Source: Pseudomonas paraversuta
GTDB lineage: Bacteria; Pseudomonadota; Gammaproteobacteria; Pseudomonadales; Pseudomonadaceae
Length of the DNA: 64,000 nucleotides
Assembly (NCBI RefSeq): GCF_904063065.1
Contig: NZ_CAJFCL010000001.1
Span: forward strand, 310,001-374,000
Reading direction: 5' to 3'
Each line of letters begins with the position of its first letter. Position 1 is the stretch's first letter. The notes under the pieces are model-generated. The model did no database searches. It worked only from the letters and a program-made list of their open reading frames with translations, and was not told the DNA's origin. This document shows, piece by piece, positions 9,989 to 19,641 of this stretch. Made by a program: the position numbers and the translations under genes.

Positions 9989-10039
9989 TCTTCACCCTCG
10001 AAGCCTGCAAAAATGTCCTGAGACTGCCAAGGAACATCT

Positions 10040-10993
10040 GTGACAGACACTCACAAATCCGCTCAAGAGGTGCTGCAAGACAGCGCCATGGATCAGGCAC
10101 TGGACTGGCTGATTACCCTTGAGTGCGCAAACGATGCGCAAAAATCAGCCTTCAATGACTGGCTGAATGCCGACCCGGCCCATGCCCGGGCCTATGCCAA
10201 AGCCAACGCCGTGTGGAACGGGCAGCCGTTGCTGGCCGCGGCCCACACCCTGCAAACCCGCCGTGCTCCCGGGGTGATGCGCCGCGTCAGCCGCTACTGG
10301 AAACACGCGGCAGCCGCTGCCGTGCTGGTGATCACCGTGGGTGGCTACAGCAACGTGCCCTTACGTCTGCAAGCCGATCACCTGACCATGGTCGGCGAAC
10401 GCCAGCGCCTGCAGCTCGAAGACGGCTCGAAGGTGCTGCTCAACACCAACTCGGCGTTTTCCAGCAAGCTGGTCAATGCCCAGGGCAATGCTCGCCTGTA
10501 TCAAGGCGAGGCATTTTTTGAGGTCCCGGCCAATCTGGAATTGCCGATGCTGCTTGACGCCGGTCCGGTACGCGCCAGCGTGCGCGATTCCGCCTTCGCC
10601 GTGAGCTACCTCAATGGCGAAGCCCATGTGCGGGTACAGCGTGGCGATGTTGAACTGCGGGTAAAAAGTGTCGGCACACAAATGCGCTTGTCTGCCGGCA
10701 ATAGCGTGAGCATCGGCCCCAACGGATTCGGCCAGCCCGTCAAGCTCAACCCGCAGACTGACCTCGCCTGGGTTCAGGGTCGTCTGGTATTTGAAAACTG
10801 CCCGATGGGCAAAGTGCTGGACGAAGTCCGGCGCTATTACCCCGGCTGGATCATGAGCAACAACGACAAACTGGCGAACGTGGCGGTGACCGGTAATTAC
10901 CGGCTGGATCAGCCCCTGGACATTGTCCGCTCCCTGGCCCACATCACCTCGAGCAGCCTTTCGGAATACCCGGCGCTGGTGATCCTGAATTAA
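10040..10993 (+). CDS. FecR-family anti-sigma/sigma regulator of the heme system
   Basis: This 317-residue inner-membrane regulator has a cytoplasmic N-terminal DUF4880 segment (DQALDWLITLE, AFNDWLNADPAHARAY) and one transmembrane helix near residues 92-107 (AAAAAVLVITVGG). A periplasmic FecR domain (VGERQRLQLEDGSKVLLNTNS) and a C-terminal part that contacts the receptor follow. The start is GTG at 10040 after an AAGGA site. It should hold the neighbouring ECF sigma factor and pass on the signal from the receptor's N-terminal domain. Confidence 0.92.
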   Translation: MTDTHKSAQEVLQDSAMDQALDWLITLECANDAQKSAFNDWLNADPAHARAYAKANAVWNGQPLLAAAHTLQTRRAPGVMRRVSRYWKHAAAAAVLVITVGGYSNVPLRLQADHLTMVGERQRLQLEDGSKVLLNTNSAFSSKLVNAQGNARLYQGEAFFEVPANLELPMLLDAGPVRASVRDSAFAVSYLNGEAHVRVQRGDVELRVKSVGTQMRLSAGNSVSIGPNGFGQPVKLNPQTDLAWVQGRLVFENCPMGKVLDEVRRYYPGWIMSNNDKLANVAVTGNYRLDQPLDIVRSLAHITSSSLSEYPALVILN

Positions 10994-11124
10994 CCAGCCC
11001 GATTAATTAAATATTTTTTTACTCGATAGCCAGGGGCCATACGTCTCGTTGTAGTCAATGCAACTGATTCGCATTTTGAATCATGTTCGCAACTATAAGA
11101 TTCGTTCACCACGGAGCGCTATCA

Positions 11125-13722
11125 ATGCCCACTCGTTTCAACCGCCGGTCCTCCTCCAACGCCCGTTCGGGCGGCTTGCAGCAATGCACGTTGTCGTTGT
11201 TGACCGTCGCCATGTTCCTGGCCGGTGTGCAAGCAGCCCCGGCCATGGCCGCGACCGATGAGCCAGCAGCCACCCGCTCCGTGGGCAATTACAAGTTTGC
11301 AATCTCCCAGCAGCCATTGGTGTCGGCGCTCAACGCTTTTACCAGCGTGACCGGCTGGCAGGTCGGCTTGCCGGCCGAGCTGGGACAGGATGTTTCCTCA
11401 CCGGGGGTACGTGGCTCCCTGTCCCCGGAGAAAGCGCTGGATCGCCTGCTGATCGGTACTAACCTGGGCTACCGCAAGCTGAGCAACAACAACATCGTGC
11501 TCGAAAAGCGCAGCAACAGCAGCGGCACCCTGGCCCTGCAACAGGTGACCATCAGCGCCACCCGTCAGGAACAGGACGTGAACTCGGTCCCCAGCACTAT
11601 TTCCGTGCATGACCGCCAGGAACTCGACCGCCAGAACGTCAACACCATCAAGGAACTGGTGCGTTATGAACCCGGTGTTTCGGTGGGCGGCACCGGCCAG
11701 CGTGGCGGGGTCAGCGGCTATAACATTCGCGGTATTGACGGTGACCGGATCCTGACCCAGGTCGACGGCGTCGAAATTCCGGACTCGTTCTTCAACGGCC
11801 CCTACGCCAAGACCCAGCGCAACTATGTCGACCCCGAAATCGTAAAACGGGTTGAAATCCTCCGTGGCCCGGCGTCGGTTCTTTACGGCAGCAATGCCAT
11901 TGGTGGCGCAGTCAGCTATTTCACCCTCGACCCGGATGACATCATCAAACCGGGCCAGGATGTCGGGGCACGTCTGAAAACCGGTTATAGCTCCGCCGAT
12001 CGCAGCTGGCTGAAATCCGGCACCGTGGCCGGCCGTGCAGGTGACTTTGACGGCTTGCTGCACCTGAGCCAGCGCGATGGCCACGAAACCGAATCCTATG
12101 GCAATCATGGCGGCACCGGCCTGAGCCGCACGGCCGCCAACCCCGAAGACGTGAAAACCACCAACGTGCTGGCCAAGGCAGGCTGGAACTACAACGATGA
12201 CGATCGCCTGGCCTTCACCTACGAAAAATTCAAGAACCGGATCGACGCCAATGAAAAAAGCGCAGTCGGCGGCCCCTTCAACCAGGGCCAGCCACTGGGC
12301 ATGTATCGCTCGCGCACCGGTACCGACACCGTCAGCCGCGAGCGTTTCGGGCTCGAAAACAGCATGGTTGTTGATAGCGTCGTGGCCGACAACCTCAAGC
12401 TGAGCCTGAACTACCAGACCGCCAAGACCGACCAGAACACCCTGGAAGACTACTTCCCCTTCACCCGCAATGTGCTGCGCTCGCGCAATACCACCTACGA
12501 AGAGAAACAGTGGGTGCTGGACGCCCAGGCAGATAAAGCCTTTCAGATCGCTGACACCGATCATTTGCTGACCTACGGTGCCACCGTCAAAAACCAGAAA
12601 GTCACCGGCTCGCGCAGCGGTTCGGGAGTATGTCTGGCCGTCGGCAGAGGTTGCTCGGCTGTGGGCGCCAACAGCCCAAGCGACTATCTGGTCAAATCCA
12701 GCGATTTCCCGGACCCGACCATCAACACCTACAGCCTGTTCGCCCAGGACGAAATCAGCTGGAACGACTGGACCCTCATGCCGGGGCTGCGCTACGACTA
12801 CACCAAACTCACGCCACACATCACTCAGGAGTTCCTCAATACGGTGGCCGCCGCTGACAAGAGCAGTGTCAGTGACAAGGAGAAAGTCTGGCATCGCCTG
12901 TCGCCCAAGTTCGGCCTGACCTACGCCCTGAGCGAGGAGTACACCTGGTACGGCCAGTACGCCGAAGGTTTCCGTACACCTAGCGCCAAAGCACTGTATG
13001 GCCGGTTTACCAATCTGGGGGAAGGCTATTCGGTTGAGCCCAATCCGGATCTGGAGCCGGAAAAAAGCAAAAGCTTCGAAACCGGGCTGCGCGGTACTTT
13101 CGATGCCGGTTCATTCGATGTTGCCGTGTTCTATAACAAGTACCGCGACTTCATCAATGAAGATGCGATCACCCCCGGCTACGACGAGCTGACGTTCCAG
13201 AGCAACAACATCAAACACGCCACCATCAAGGGTGCCGAAATCAAAGGCCGCTTGAATCTGGATGCGTTCGGTGCACCCCATGGCCTGTACAACATCGGCT
13301 CGGTGGCTTATGCCCACGGCAGAAACGACGACACCGGCGAGCCGATCAACAGCGTCAACCCGCTTAAAGCAGTGCTCGGCCTTGGCTACGAGCAAGAGAA
13401 CTACGGTGCTCTGGTGAGCTGGACCCTGGTTAAACGCAAGGACCAGGTCGACGACAGCAACTTCTTCTCGCCCGACGGCACCAGCACCCAGTTCAAGTCC
13501 CCGGGGTACGGTGTGATCGATCTGTCCGGCTTCTACAAGGTCACCCGGGACGTCACCGTCAACGCTGGCCTGTACAACCTGACCGACAAGAAATACTGGA
13601 ACTGGGATGATGTTCGCGGCTACGACAGCGTAGGTGAAGCCGGGGTCATCAACCCCGCCAACATGGACCGCCTGACGGCCCCGGGCCGCAATTTCGCTAT
13701 CAATCTGGTGTGGGATATCTGA
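11125..13722 (+). CDS. TonB-dependent heme/hemoprotein receptor with signalling (STN) domain
   Basis: This 865-residue outer-membrane receptor has a signal peptide (cleavage near AMAATDEPA), an STN domain (about 55-130, FAISQQPLVSALNAFTSVTG), a plug with the TonB-box region before ISATRQEQD and VEILRGPASVLYGSNAIGG, and a 22-strand barrel ending in aromatic VWDI. The FRAP and NPNL boxes of heme receptors appear as FRTP and NPDL, and the segment between them has tyrosines but no histidine. The ATG at 11125 follows GGAG. It resembles HxuA in architecture and context. It imports heme and signals its presence to the FecR/ECF pair upstream. Confidence 0.9.
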   Translation: MPTRFNRRSSSNARSGGLQQCTLSLLTVAMFLAGVQAAPAMAATDEPAATRSVGNYKFAISQQPLVSALNAFTSVTGWQVGLPAELGQDVSSPGVRGSLSPEKALDRLLIGTNLGYRKLSNNNIVLEKRSNSSGTLALQQVTISATRQEQDVNSVPSTISVHDRQELDRQNVNTIKELVRYEPGVSVGGTGQRGGVSGYNIRGIDGDRILTQVDGVEIPDSFFNGPYAKTQRNYVDPEIVKRVEILRGPASVLYGSNAIGGAVSYFTLDPDDIIKPGQDVGARLKTGYSSADRSWLKSGTVAGRAGDFDGLLHLSQRDGHETESYGNHGGTGLSRTAANPEDVKTTNVLAKAGWNYNDDDRLAFTYEKFKNRIDANEKSAVGGPFNQGQPLGMYRSRTGTDTVSRERFGLENSMVVDSVVADNLKLSLNYQTAKTDQNTLEDYFPFTRNVLRSRNTTYEEKQWVLDAQADKAFQIADTDHLLTYGATVKNQKVTGSRSGSGVCLAVGRGCSAVGANSPSDYLVKSSDFPDPTINTYSLFAQDEISWNDWTLMPGLRYDYTKLTPHITQEFLNTVAAADKSSVSDKEKVWHRLSPKFGLTYALSEEYTWYGQYAEGFRTPSAKALYGRFTNLGEGYSVEPNPDLEPEKSKSFETGLRGTFDAGSFDVAVFYNKYRDFINEDAITPGYDELTFQSNNIKHATIKGAEIKGRLNLDAFGAPHGLYNIGSVAYAHGRNDDTGEPINSVNPLKAVLGLGYEQENYGALVSWTLVKRKDQVDDSNFFSPDGTSTQFKSPGYGVIDLSGFYKVTRDVTVNAGLYNLTDKKYWNWDDVRGYDSVGEAGVINPANMDRLTAPGRNFAINLVWDI

Positions 13723-13735
13723 TCCCGAGCCCCAT

Positions 13736-13759
13736 TGCGCAGTCCATTCAGGCTGCGCA
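13736..13759 (+). terminator. Hairpin with T-run between receptor and heme oxygenase genes
   Basis: TGCGCAG (13736-13742) pairs with CTGCGCA (13753-13759) and a TTTTTT run follows about ten bases later. It could partly terminate transcription after the receptor gene. The T-run is not immediately adjacent, so it may only attenuate readthrough into hemO. Confidence 0.5.
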
Positions 13760-13834
13760 GTGAGGATTTTTTACTGTGACGCGTCTTCTGGTTCGTCTAG
13801 TTACAAAGCGCATCTCATTCTCAAGGACATTTGC

Positions 13835-14443
13835 ATGAATACTCCAGATTCCGCACAGCGCCCGACCCTGCGCTCGCAACGCCTGAACCAGATCACCAAC
13901 GAGCCGCACCAAAAGCTCGACGCCCTGGTCAAGGCACATTCGCCCTTTGCAACCGTGCCTAACTTTGCCCGTTTTGTTGTGGCCCAATACCTGTTTCAGT
14001 CAGAACTCAAAGCCCTGTACACCGACCCGGCCCTGAAAGAAATCGTTCCGGATCTGCCAGAGCGTTGCCGTGCCGAGCAAGCCAGGGCCGATCTGGCCGA
14101 CCTCGACACTGCAGTCCCTGCACCTGTTGCCGGCGCAGTGACCGCACCGAGCAAAGCCGAAGCCCTGGGCTGGATTTTTGTATCCGAAGGTTCCAAGCTC
14201 GGTGCCGCGTTCCTGATCAAGCGTGCTGTTGGCCTGGGCCTGAGCGACACGTTCGGCGCTCGCCATCTGGGTGAGCCTGCAGGCGGCCGCGCCGAAGGCT
14301 GGAAGAGCTTCATCAGAACCCTCGACGGCCTGGATCTCAGCACCGAAGAAGAAGCTGAGCTGGACAAGGGTGCAGTGGCCGCCTTCGAACGCTTCACCGT
14401 ATTACTGGAACACGCTTACGCTGCTGAACCGGAACTGGCTTAA
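13835..14443 (+). CDS. hemO: Heme oxygenase (HemO/PigA family)
   Basis: This 202-residue cytoplasmic enzyme opens heme to biliverdin, CO and iron. It follows the P. aeruginosa PigA pattern closely: LRSQRLNQITNEPHQKL with the proximal heme ligand H25, then NFARFVVAQYLFQ, GWIFVSEGSKLGAAFL (the distal helix with its glycines) and EPAGGRAEGWKSF. The start at 13835 follows an AAGGA site. Lying after the heme receptor, it completes heme uptake and iron release. Whether it cuts at the beta/delta positions like PigA cannot be read directly. Confidence 0.94.
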   Translation: MNTPDSAQRPTLRSQRLNQITNEPHQKLDALVKAHSPFATVPNFARFVVAQYLFQSELKALYTDPALKEIVPDLPERCRAEQARADLADLDTAVPAPVAGAVTAPSKAEALGWIFVSEGSKLGAAFLIKRAVGLGLSDTFGARHLGEPAGGRAEGWKSFIRTLDGLDLSTEEEAELDKGAVAAFERFTVLLEHAYAAEPELA

Positions 14444-14450
14444 GCTTGAC

Positions 14451-14480
14451 CTGCCCGGCCGGCACTCGCTGGCCGGGCGT
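14451..14480 (+). terminator. Probable terminator after hemO
   Basis: GCCCGGCC and GGCCGGGC form a strong 8-bp GC stem followed by a weak T-run (CCTTTC). It ends just before the DUF454 gene, so that gene either depends on readthrough or has its own promoter. Confidence 0.55.
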
Positions 14481-14501
14481 CCTTTCATGCGTCTTGAGCT
14501 T

Positions 14502-14921
14502 ATGACCCGCCAAACTCAATCCTCGTCGAAAATAGCTCGCGTGCTGTTTGGCCTGCTGGCCTACGTGAGCCTGGGCATTGGCCTGATCGCAATAGTGATT
14601 CCGGGCCTGCCGACCACTGAATTCATTCTGCTTGCGGCCTGGGCCGCGACCAAAAGCTCACCACGCCTGAGTGCCTGGCTCGAGAACCATCGTTTGTTTG
14701 GCCCGATTCTGAGCAACTGGCGCAACGGCAAAATCATCCAGCGCAAAGCCAAAGTCAGCGCCACGGTCAGCATGCTGCTCTGTGCCGGGCTGATGCTGTA
14801 TGTGCTGGATCACGACTGGCCCGTATTCCTCGCCATTGCCGGCATGAGCATGGGCAACCTGTGGATCTGGTCCCGGCCAGAGCGCCTGCCCAAGGCAGCT
14901 ACCGCCCCGCAGAACCACTGA
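14502..14921 (+). CDS. DUF454 (YbaN-like) inner-membrane protein
   Basis: This small membrane protein has 139 residues from the ATG at 14502, or 144 from the ATG at 14487. Two hydrophobic segments near the N-terminus (VLFGLLAYVSLGIGLIAIVIPGLPTTEFILLAAW) carry the family motif GLPTTEF, and another pair lies near residues 90-125. The run FGPILSNWRNG is also typical of DUF454. The function of the family is not known. It directly follows heme oxygenase and the pair sits in a Fur-controlled locus, so a role linked to heme or iron is possible but inferred. Confidence 0.85.
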   Translation: MTRQTQSSSKIARVLFGLLAYVSLGIGLIAIVIPGLPTTEFILLAAWAATKSSPRLSAWLENHRLFGPILSNWRNGKIIQRKAKVSATVSMLLCAGLMLYVLDHDWPVFLAIAGMSMGNLWIWSRPERLPKAATAPQNH

Positions 14922-14969
14922 CCCGCAACCCTGCTGCGGGCGCAGGCACAGGGTTATGGGTTGATCGCA

Positions 14970-16397
14970 TTACAGGGTCAGCAAGCCGCTATAAAGCCCG
15001 TACGCCGCCGAGAGTGCCGCGCACAATACCGCAGCAAAAATCAGTTTCTCCCAGTGCTTGAATAGCGGCTCACCCTGCTCCCGCTTGGCCTTGGCAAAAA
15101 ACAACACCCCAGGGGCATACAGCAAAGCCGAGAGCAGCAGGTATTTGGGGCCCGCCGCATACAGCAGCCACATGGCATAAATCAAAGCGACCGCGGCCAC
15201 GAGCAGGTCCTTGACCCGCCGCCTGCTCGCCAGCGAGTAGGTCTCCCCTCGTATGCACAACAACACCGAATAGGCGGCCGACCACAGGTAGGGCACCAGA
15301 ATCATCGAAGACGCCAGATAGATCAGACTGGTGTAGGTGCCCGACGACACCAGGGTGATGATCAGGAAAATCTGAATCATCGAGTTGGTCAGCCACAAGG
15401 CGTTAACCGGTACATGATTGGCGTTTTCCTTTTTCAGGAACGCCGGCATCATTTTGTCCTTTGATGTGGCAAACAGGATTTCGGCGCACAGCAGCGCCCA
15501 TGACAACAACGCCCCCAACAGCGAAATGGCCAGCCCGATGCTGATCAGGATCGCCCCCCAGTCCCCTACCAGATACTGCAGCACACCGGCCATCGACGGG
15601 TTCTGCAGACTGGCCAGCTCCGGCTGGGTCATGACCCCGAGCGACAGCACATTCACCAGCATCAGCAACGCCAGCACCCCGAGAAAACCGATCACCGTGG
15701 CCTTGCCCACATCCGAGCGTTTTTCGGCCCTGCCCGAGTACACACTGGCGCCTTCGATACCGATAAACACAAACACGGTGACCAGCATCATGTTGCGCAC
15801 CTGGTCCATCACGCTGCCCAGATCTGGCGCACCGCTGCCCCACAGATCCCGGGTAAAAATGTCCGCCTTGAAGGCTACCGCTGCAATCACGATAAACATC
15901 ACGATCGGGACAATTTTCGCCACCGTGGTCAACTGGTTGATGAACGCTGCTTCCTTGATTCCGCGCAATACCAGAAAGTGCACGCCCCACAGCAACAAGG
16001 AGGCACAGCCGATGGCTACCGGTGTGTTGCCCTGGCCAAACATCGGGAAGAAATAGCCCAGAGTGCTGAACAGCAGCACGAAGTAGCCGACGTTGCCCAG
16101 CCAGGCACTGATCCAGTAGCCCCAGGCCGATGAGAACCCCATGTAGTCACCAAAGCCGGCCCTGGCATAGGCGTATACACCTGAGTCCAGTTCTGGCTTG
16201 CGATTGGCGAGTGTCTGGAAGACAAAGGCCAGCGCCAGCATGCCCACTGCCGTGATCCCCCAGCCGATCAACACGGCACCGCCAGCAGCATGTGCGGCAA
16301 TATTTTGTGGCAAAGAAAAAATACCGCCGCCAATCATTGAGCCGACCACCAACGCAATCAGGGCGTTGAGTCGAAGCTTGTGTGCCTGCTGTGACAT
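14970..16397 (-). CDS. arcD: Arginine/ornithine antiporter ArcD (intact copy)
   Basis: This 475-residue APC-superfamily (basic amino acid/polyamine antiporter) protein has about 12-13 transmembrane helices. It shows [15 protein letters not shown] in helix 1 and [16 protein letters not shown], and exchanges external arginine for internal ornithine. The start at 16395-16397 follows AGAGGTGG. It is divergent from a near-identical copy at 16847 that carries a nonsense codon. It may be the only working ArcD in the strain and is not in the same transcript as arcABC. Confidence 0.93.
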   Translation of the reverse strand: MSQQAHKLRLNALIALVVGSMIGGGIFSLPQNIAAHAAGGAVLIGWGITAVGMLALAFVFQTLANRKPELDSGVYAYARAGFGDYMGFSSAWGYWISAWLGNVGYFVLLFSTLGYFFPMFGQGNTPVAIGCASLLLWGVHFLVLRGIKEAAFINQLTTVAKIVPIVMFIVIAAVAFKADIFTRDLWGSGAPDLGSVMDQVRNMMLVTVFVFIGIEGASVYSGRAEKRSDVGKATVIGFLGVLALLMLVNVLSLGVMTQPELASLQNPSMAGVLQYLVGDWGAILISIGLAISLLGALLSWALLCAEILFATSKDKMMPAFLKKENANHVPVNALWLTNSMIQIFLIITLVSSGTYTSLIYLASSMILVPYLWSAAYSVLLCIRGETYSLASRRRVKDLLVAAVALIYAMWLLYAAGPKYLLLSALLYAPGVLFFAKAKREQGEPLFKHWEKLIFAAVLCAALSAAYGLYSGLLTL

Positions 16398-16768
16398 TGC
16401 CACCTCTTTTTCAGTTAATTATTAATGGGCATCCGGTCACAACCGCTGGCTGGCTAAATATAACTGCACCCTGAACGTTCATTAAGGTTAAGCCATAAGT
16501 AAGCTTTTTTTAATAACAACCTTTTCTATTGAAACCTAAAAGACAACTCATATGTAAATGACATTTTAATTTTTAGACCGGCAGATGAAACCTCGCAATC
16601 ACATTTGCAAATCTGAAAATACTGTCTAGCTTCAATCCCCACGCAAATGCAGTAAAGCTGCAGCGTCAACCGAGAGTATCCCTGTCTAGAACACGCTTTC
16701 CAGAGCGCGTCAAAATAAGCCGTAATGGCGACTTCTCTTCACTACTAACAATGGAATGTAGTAATGCC

Positions 16769-16782
16769 CTGATCTAAGTCAA
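16769..16782 (+). promoter_or_regulatory. Probable Anr box of the arcDABC promoter
   Basis: CTGATCTAAGTCAA matches the Anr/FNR consensus TTGAT-N4-ATCAA at 8 of 10 defined positions. Its centre is about 41.5 bases before a start point predicted near 16817, and TAACCT at 16805-16810 is a fair -10 box. That is the classical arrangement for oxygen-limited activation of arginine deiminase genes. The rest of the 449-bp gap (16398-16846) is AT-rich and shows no gene. Confidence 0.55.
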
Positions 16783-16846
16783 CTGGCTCAAAAAACCAAC
16801 GGACTAACCTTTAGGCCTCACTTCTCCTAGATTGGAGTCACTACAA

Positions 16847-18274
16847 ATGTCTGATACTCCTGGAAAACTTCGACTGGGTGCATTGGTTGCGCTGGTAGTC
16901 GGCTCAATGATTGGCGGCGGTATTTTTTCACTGCCCCAAAACATGGCTGCAAGTGCCGATGTAGGCGCTGTTCTTATCGGGTGGGCAATCACTGCGGTAG
17001 GCATGCTGACCCTGGCTTTCGTCTTCCAGACCCTGGCTAATCGCAAACCGGATATCGACGGCGGCGTTTACGCCTATGCCAAGGCCGGCTTTGGCGATTA
17101 CATGGGTTTCTCATCGGCCTGGGGCTACTGGATCAGTGCCTAGCTGGGCAACGTCGGCTACTTCGTGCTGCTGTTCAGCACCCTGGGCTACTTCTTCCCG
17201 ATCTTCGGCGAAGGCAATACCCCGGCAGCCATCATTGCGGCCTCGATTTTGCTCTGGGCCGTGCACTTTCTGGTGTTGCGCGGGATCAAGGAAGCAGCGT
17301 TCATCAACCTGGTAACCACCGTTGCCAAGGTGGTGCCGCTGGTACTGTTTATCCTGATTGCCCTGTTCGCGTTCAAACTGGACATCTTCACCAGTGACAT
17401 CTGGGGCCTGAAAAACCCGAGTCTGGGCAGTGTGATGGATCAGGTGCGCAACATGATGCTGGTCACCGTCTGGGTGTTCATCGGTATCGAAGGGGCGAGC
17501 ATCTTCTCCTCCCGCGCCGAAAAACGCTCTGACGTGGGTAAAGCCACCGTGATCGGCTTCATCACCGTATTGCTGTTGCTGGTACTGGTGAACGTATTGT
17601 CGCTGGGCATCATGACTCAACCGGAACTGGCAAAACTGCAGAACCCGTCGATGGCTGCCGTGCTTGAGCACGTAGTGGGCCACTGGGGAGCGGTACTGAT
17701 CAGTGTCGGCTTGATCATCTCGCTGCTGGGTGCCCTGTTGTCCTGGGTGCTGCTGTGTGCCGAAATCATGTTCTCGGCGGCCAAGGACCACACCATGCCG
17801 GCCTTCCTGAAAAAGGAAAACGCCAACCATGTACCGGTCAATGCCCTCTGGCTGACCAACGCCATGGTGCAGTTGTTCCTGGTGATCACCCTGTTCTCGG
17901 CCAGTACCTACCTGTCGCTGATCTACCTGGCCACCTCGATGATTCTGGTGCCCTACCTCTGGTCCGCAGCCTACGGTTTCCTGCTGGCAGTGCGCGGCGA
18001 GACCTACGAAAACGCCCTGAGAGAACGCAAGAAAGACCTGATCATCGGCGGTATCGCCCTGATCTATGCCATCTGGCTGATCTATGCCGGCGGCCTTAAA
18101 TACCTGCTGCTCTCGGCCCTGCTGTATGCACCTGGCGTCATTCTGTTCGCCAAGGCCAAACATGAGAGTGGCCAACCCGTCTTCACCAATATCGAGAAAG
18201 TGATTTTTGCCGCAGTAGTGATTGGCGCCCTGGTGGCGGCCTATGGACTCTACGACGGCTTCCTGACCCTGTAA
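16847..18274 (+). pseudogene. arcD: Arginine/ornithine antiporter arcD interrupted by an in-frame TAG
   Basis: The full frame would encode 475 residues, the same length as the intact divergent copy, but codon 99 (17141-17143) is TAG where the other copy has TGG (Trp in ISAWLGN). The remaining 376 codons are open and well conserved, with no other damage, so the change is recent, a sequencing error, or tolerated. TAG is used as a normal stop elsewhere in the window (gtsB), so recoding is unlikely. The gene leads the arcDABC operon, with the start at 16847 after TTGGAG. As written it would yield a 98-residue fragment. Confidence 0.88.
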
Positions 18275-18307
18275 AACCCTGTTTATGCACTTTGGAGGAT
18301 GACTGTA

Positions 18308-19564
18308 ATGACCACGGAAAAAGTGAAGTACGGCGTACATTCCGAAGCCGGAAAGCTGCATAAGGTTATGGTTTGCTCCCCGGGCCTGGCTCACCAGCGC
18401 CTGACCCCGAGCAACTGCGATGAACTGCTGTTTGATGACGTGCTGTGGGTCAACCAGGCTAAACGCGACCACTTCGATTTTGTGACCAAGATGCGTGACC
18501 GCGGCATCGATGTGCTGGAAATGCACAACCTGCTGACCGACATCGTGGCCATGCCGGAAGCGCTGGACTGGATTCTGGATCACAAGGTCACACCCGATCA
18601 GGTTGGCATCGGCCTGGTCAGTGAAGTCAAAGCCTGGATCAAAAGCCTCGAACCACGCCAGGTTGCCGAGTACTTGATCGGCGGCGTGTCTGCCGACGAT
18701 CTGCCGGACAGCTTTGGTGGCAAGACCATCCAGATGTTCCGCGATTTCCTGGGTCACACCAGCTTTATCCTGCCGCCGCTGCCCAACACCCAGTTCACCC
18801 GTGACACCACCTGCTGGATCTACGGCGGCGTGACGCTGAACCCGATGTACTGGCCGGCCCGTCGTCAGGAAACCCTGCTGACCACGGCGATCTACAAGTT
18901 CCACCCTGAGTTCACCAACGCTGACTTCCAGATCTGGTACGGCGACCCGACCATCGACCACGGCAACGCCAGCCTCGAAGGCGGCGACGTTATGCCTATC
19001 GGTAAAGGCGTGGTCCTGATCGGTATGGGTGAACGCACCTCACGCCAGGCCATCGGCCAGCTGGCGCAGAACCTGTTCAAGAACAAAGCAGTGGAGCGGG
19101 TCATCGTCGCGGGCCTGCCCAAGTCCCGCGCCGCAATGCACCTGGACACGGTATTCAGCTTCTGCGACCGCGATCTGGTGACGATCTTCCCTGAAGTGGT
19201 CAACCAGATTGTTGCTTTCTCGCTGTATCCGGACGAAAGCAAAGCCGGCGGCGTAGACGTGCGCCGTGAAGAAGCCAGCTTCCTCCAAGTGGTAGCCAAG
19301 GCCCTTGGCCTCAAGGCTCTGCGTGTGGTCGAAACCGGGGGCAACTCCTTTGCCGCCGAACGCGAACAGTGGGATGACGGCAACAACGTGGTGGCCCTGG
19401 AGCCTGGTGTGGTGATCGGTTATGACCGCAACACCTACACCAACACCCTGCTGCGCAAAGCCGGAGTCGAAGTAATCACCATCAGCGCCTCCGAGCTGGG
19501 TCGCGGCCGTGGCGGCGGCCACTGCATGACCTGCCCGATCATCCGCGACCCGATTGACTATTAA
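18308..19564 (+). CDS. arcA: Arginine deiminase
   Basis: This 418-residue cytoplasmic enzyme hydrolyses arginine to citrulline and ammonia, the first step of the deiminase pathway used for ATP production without oxygen. The nucleophile lies in GGGHCMTCP (C406), and the guanidinium-binding FTRDTTCW and SLEGGDV segments are present. Its length equals that of the P. aeruginosa enzyme. The start at 18308 follows a strong GGAGG site, so it does not need coupling to the broken arcD upstream, 33 bases away. Confidence 0.98.
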   Translation: MTTEKVKYGVHSEAGKLHKVMVCSPGLAHQRLTPSNCDELLFDDVLWVNQAKRDHFDFVTKMRDRGIDVLEMHNLLTDIVAMPEALDWILDHKVTPDQVGIGLVSEVKAWIKSLEPRQVAEYLIGGVSADDLPDSFGGKTIQMFRDFLGHTSFILPPLPNTQFTRDTTCWIYGGVTLNPMYWPARRQETLLTTAIYKFHPEFTNADFQIWYGDPTIDHGNASLEGGDVMPIGKGVVLIGMGERTSRQAIGQLAQNLFKNKAVERVIVAGLPKSRAAMHLDTVFSFCDRDLVTIFPEVVNQIVAFSLYPDESKAGGVDVRREEASFLQVVAKALGLKALRVVETGGNSFAAEREQWDDGNNVVALEPGVVIGYDRNTYTNTLLRKAGVEVITISASELGRGRGGGHCMTCPIIRDPIDY

Positions 19565-19641
19565 TTCATTCATTAGATTGCTTGCGCCCCGCCCCATAAG
19601 GGACGGCGCGAGCCGGTTAACCAGAAACCCAGGAGATCCCC

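Noticed and set aside
17141..17143. Recoding of TAG as pyrrolysine or another amino acid in arcD
   Set aside because: TAG is an ordinary stop in this window (gtsB), no suppressor or pyl genes are seen, and the paralogue has Trp there, so a nonsense change is simpler.
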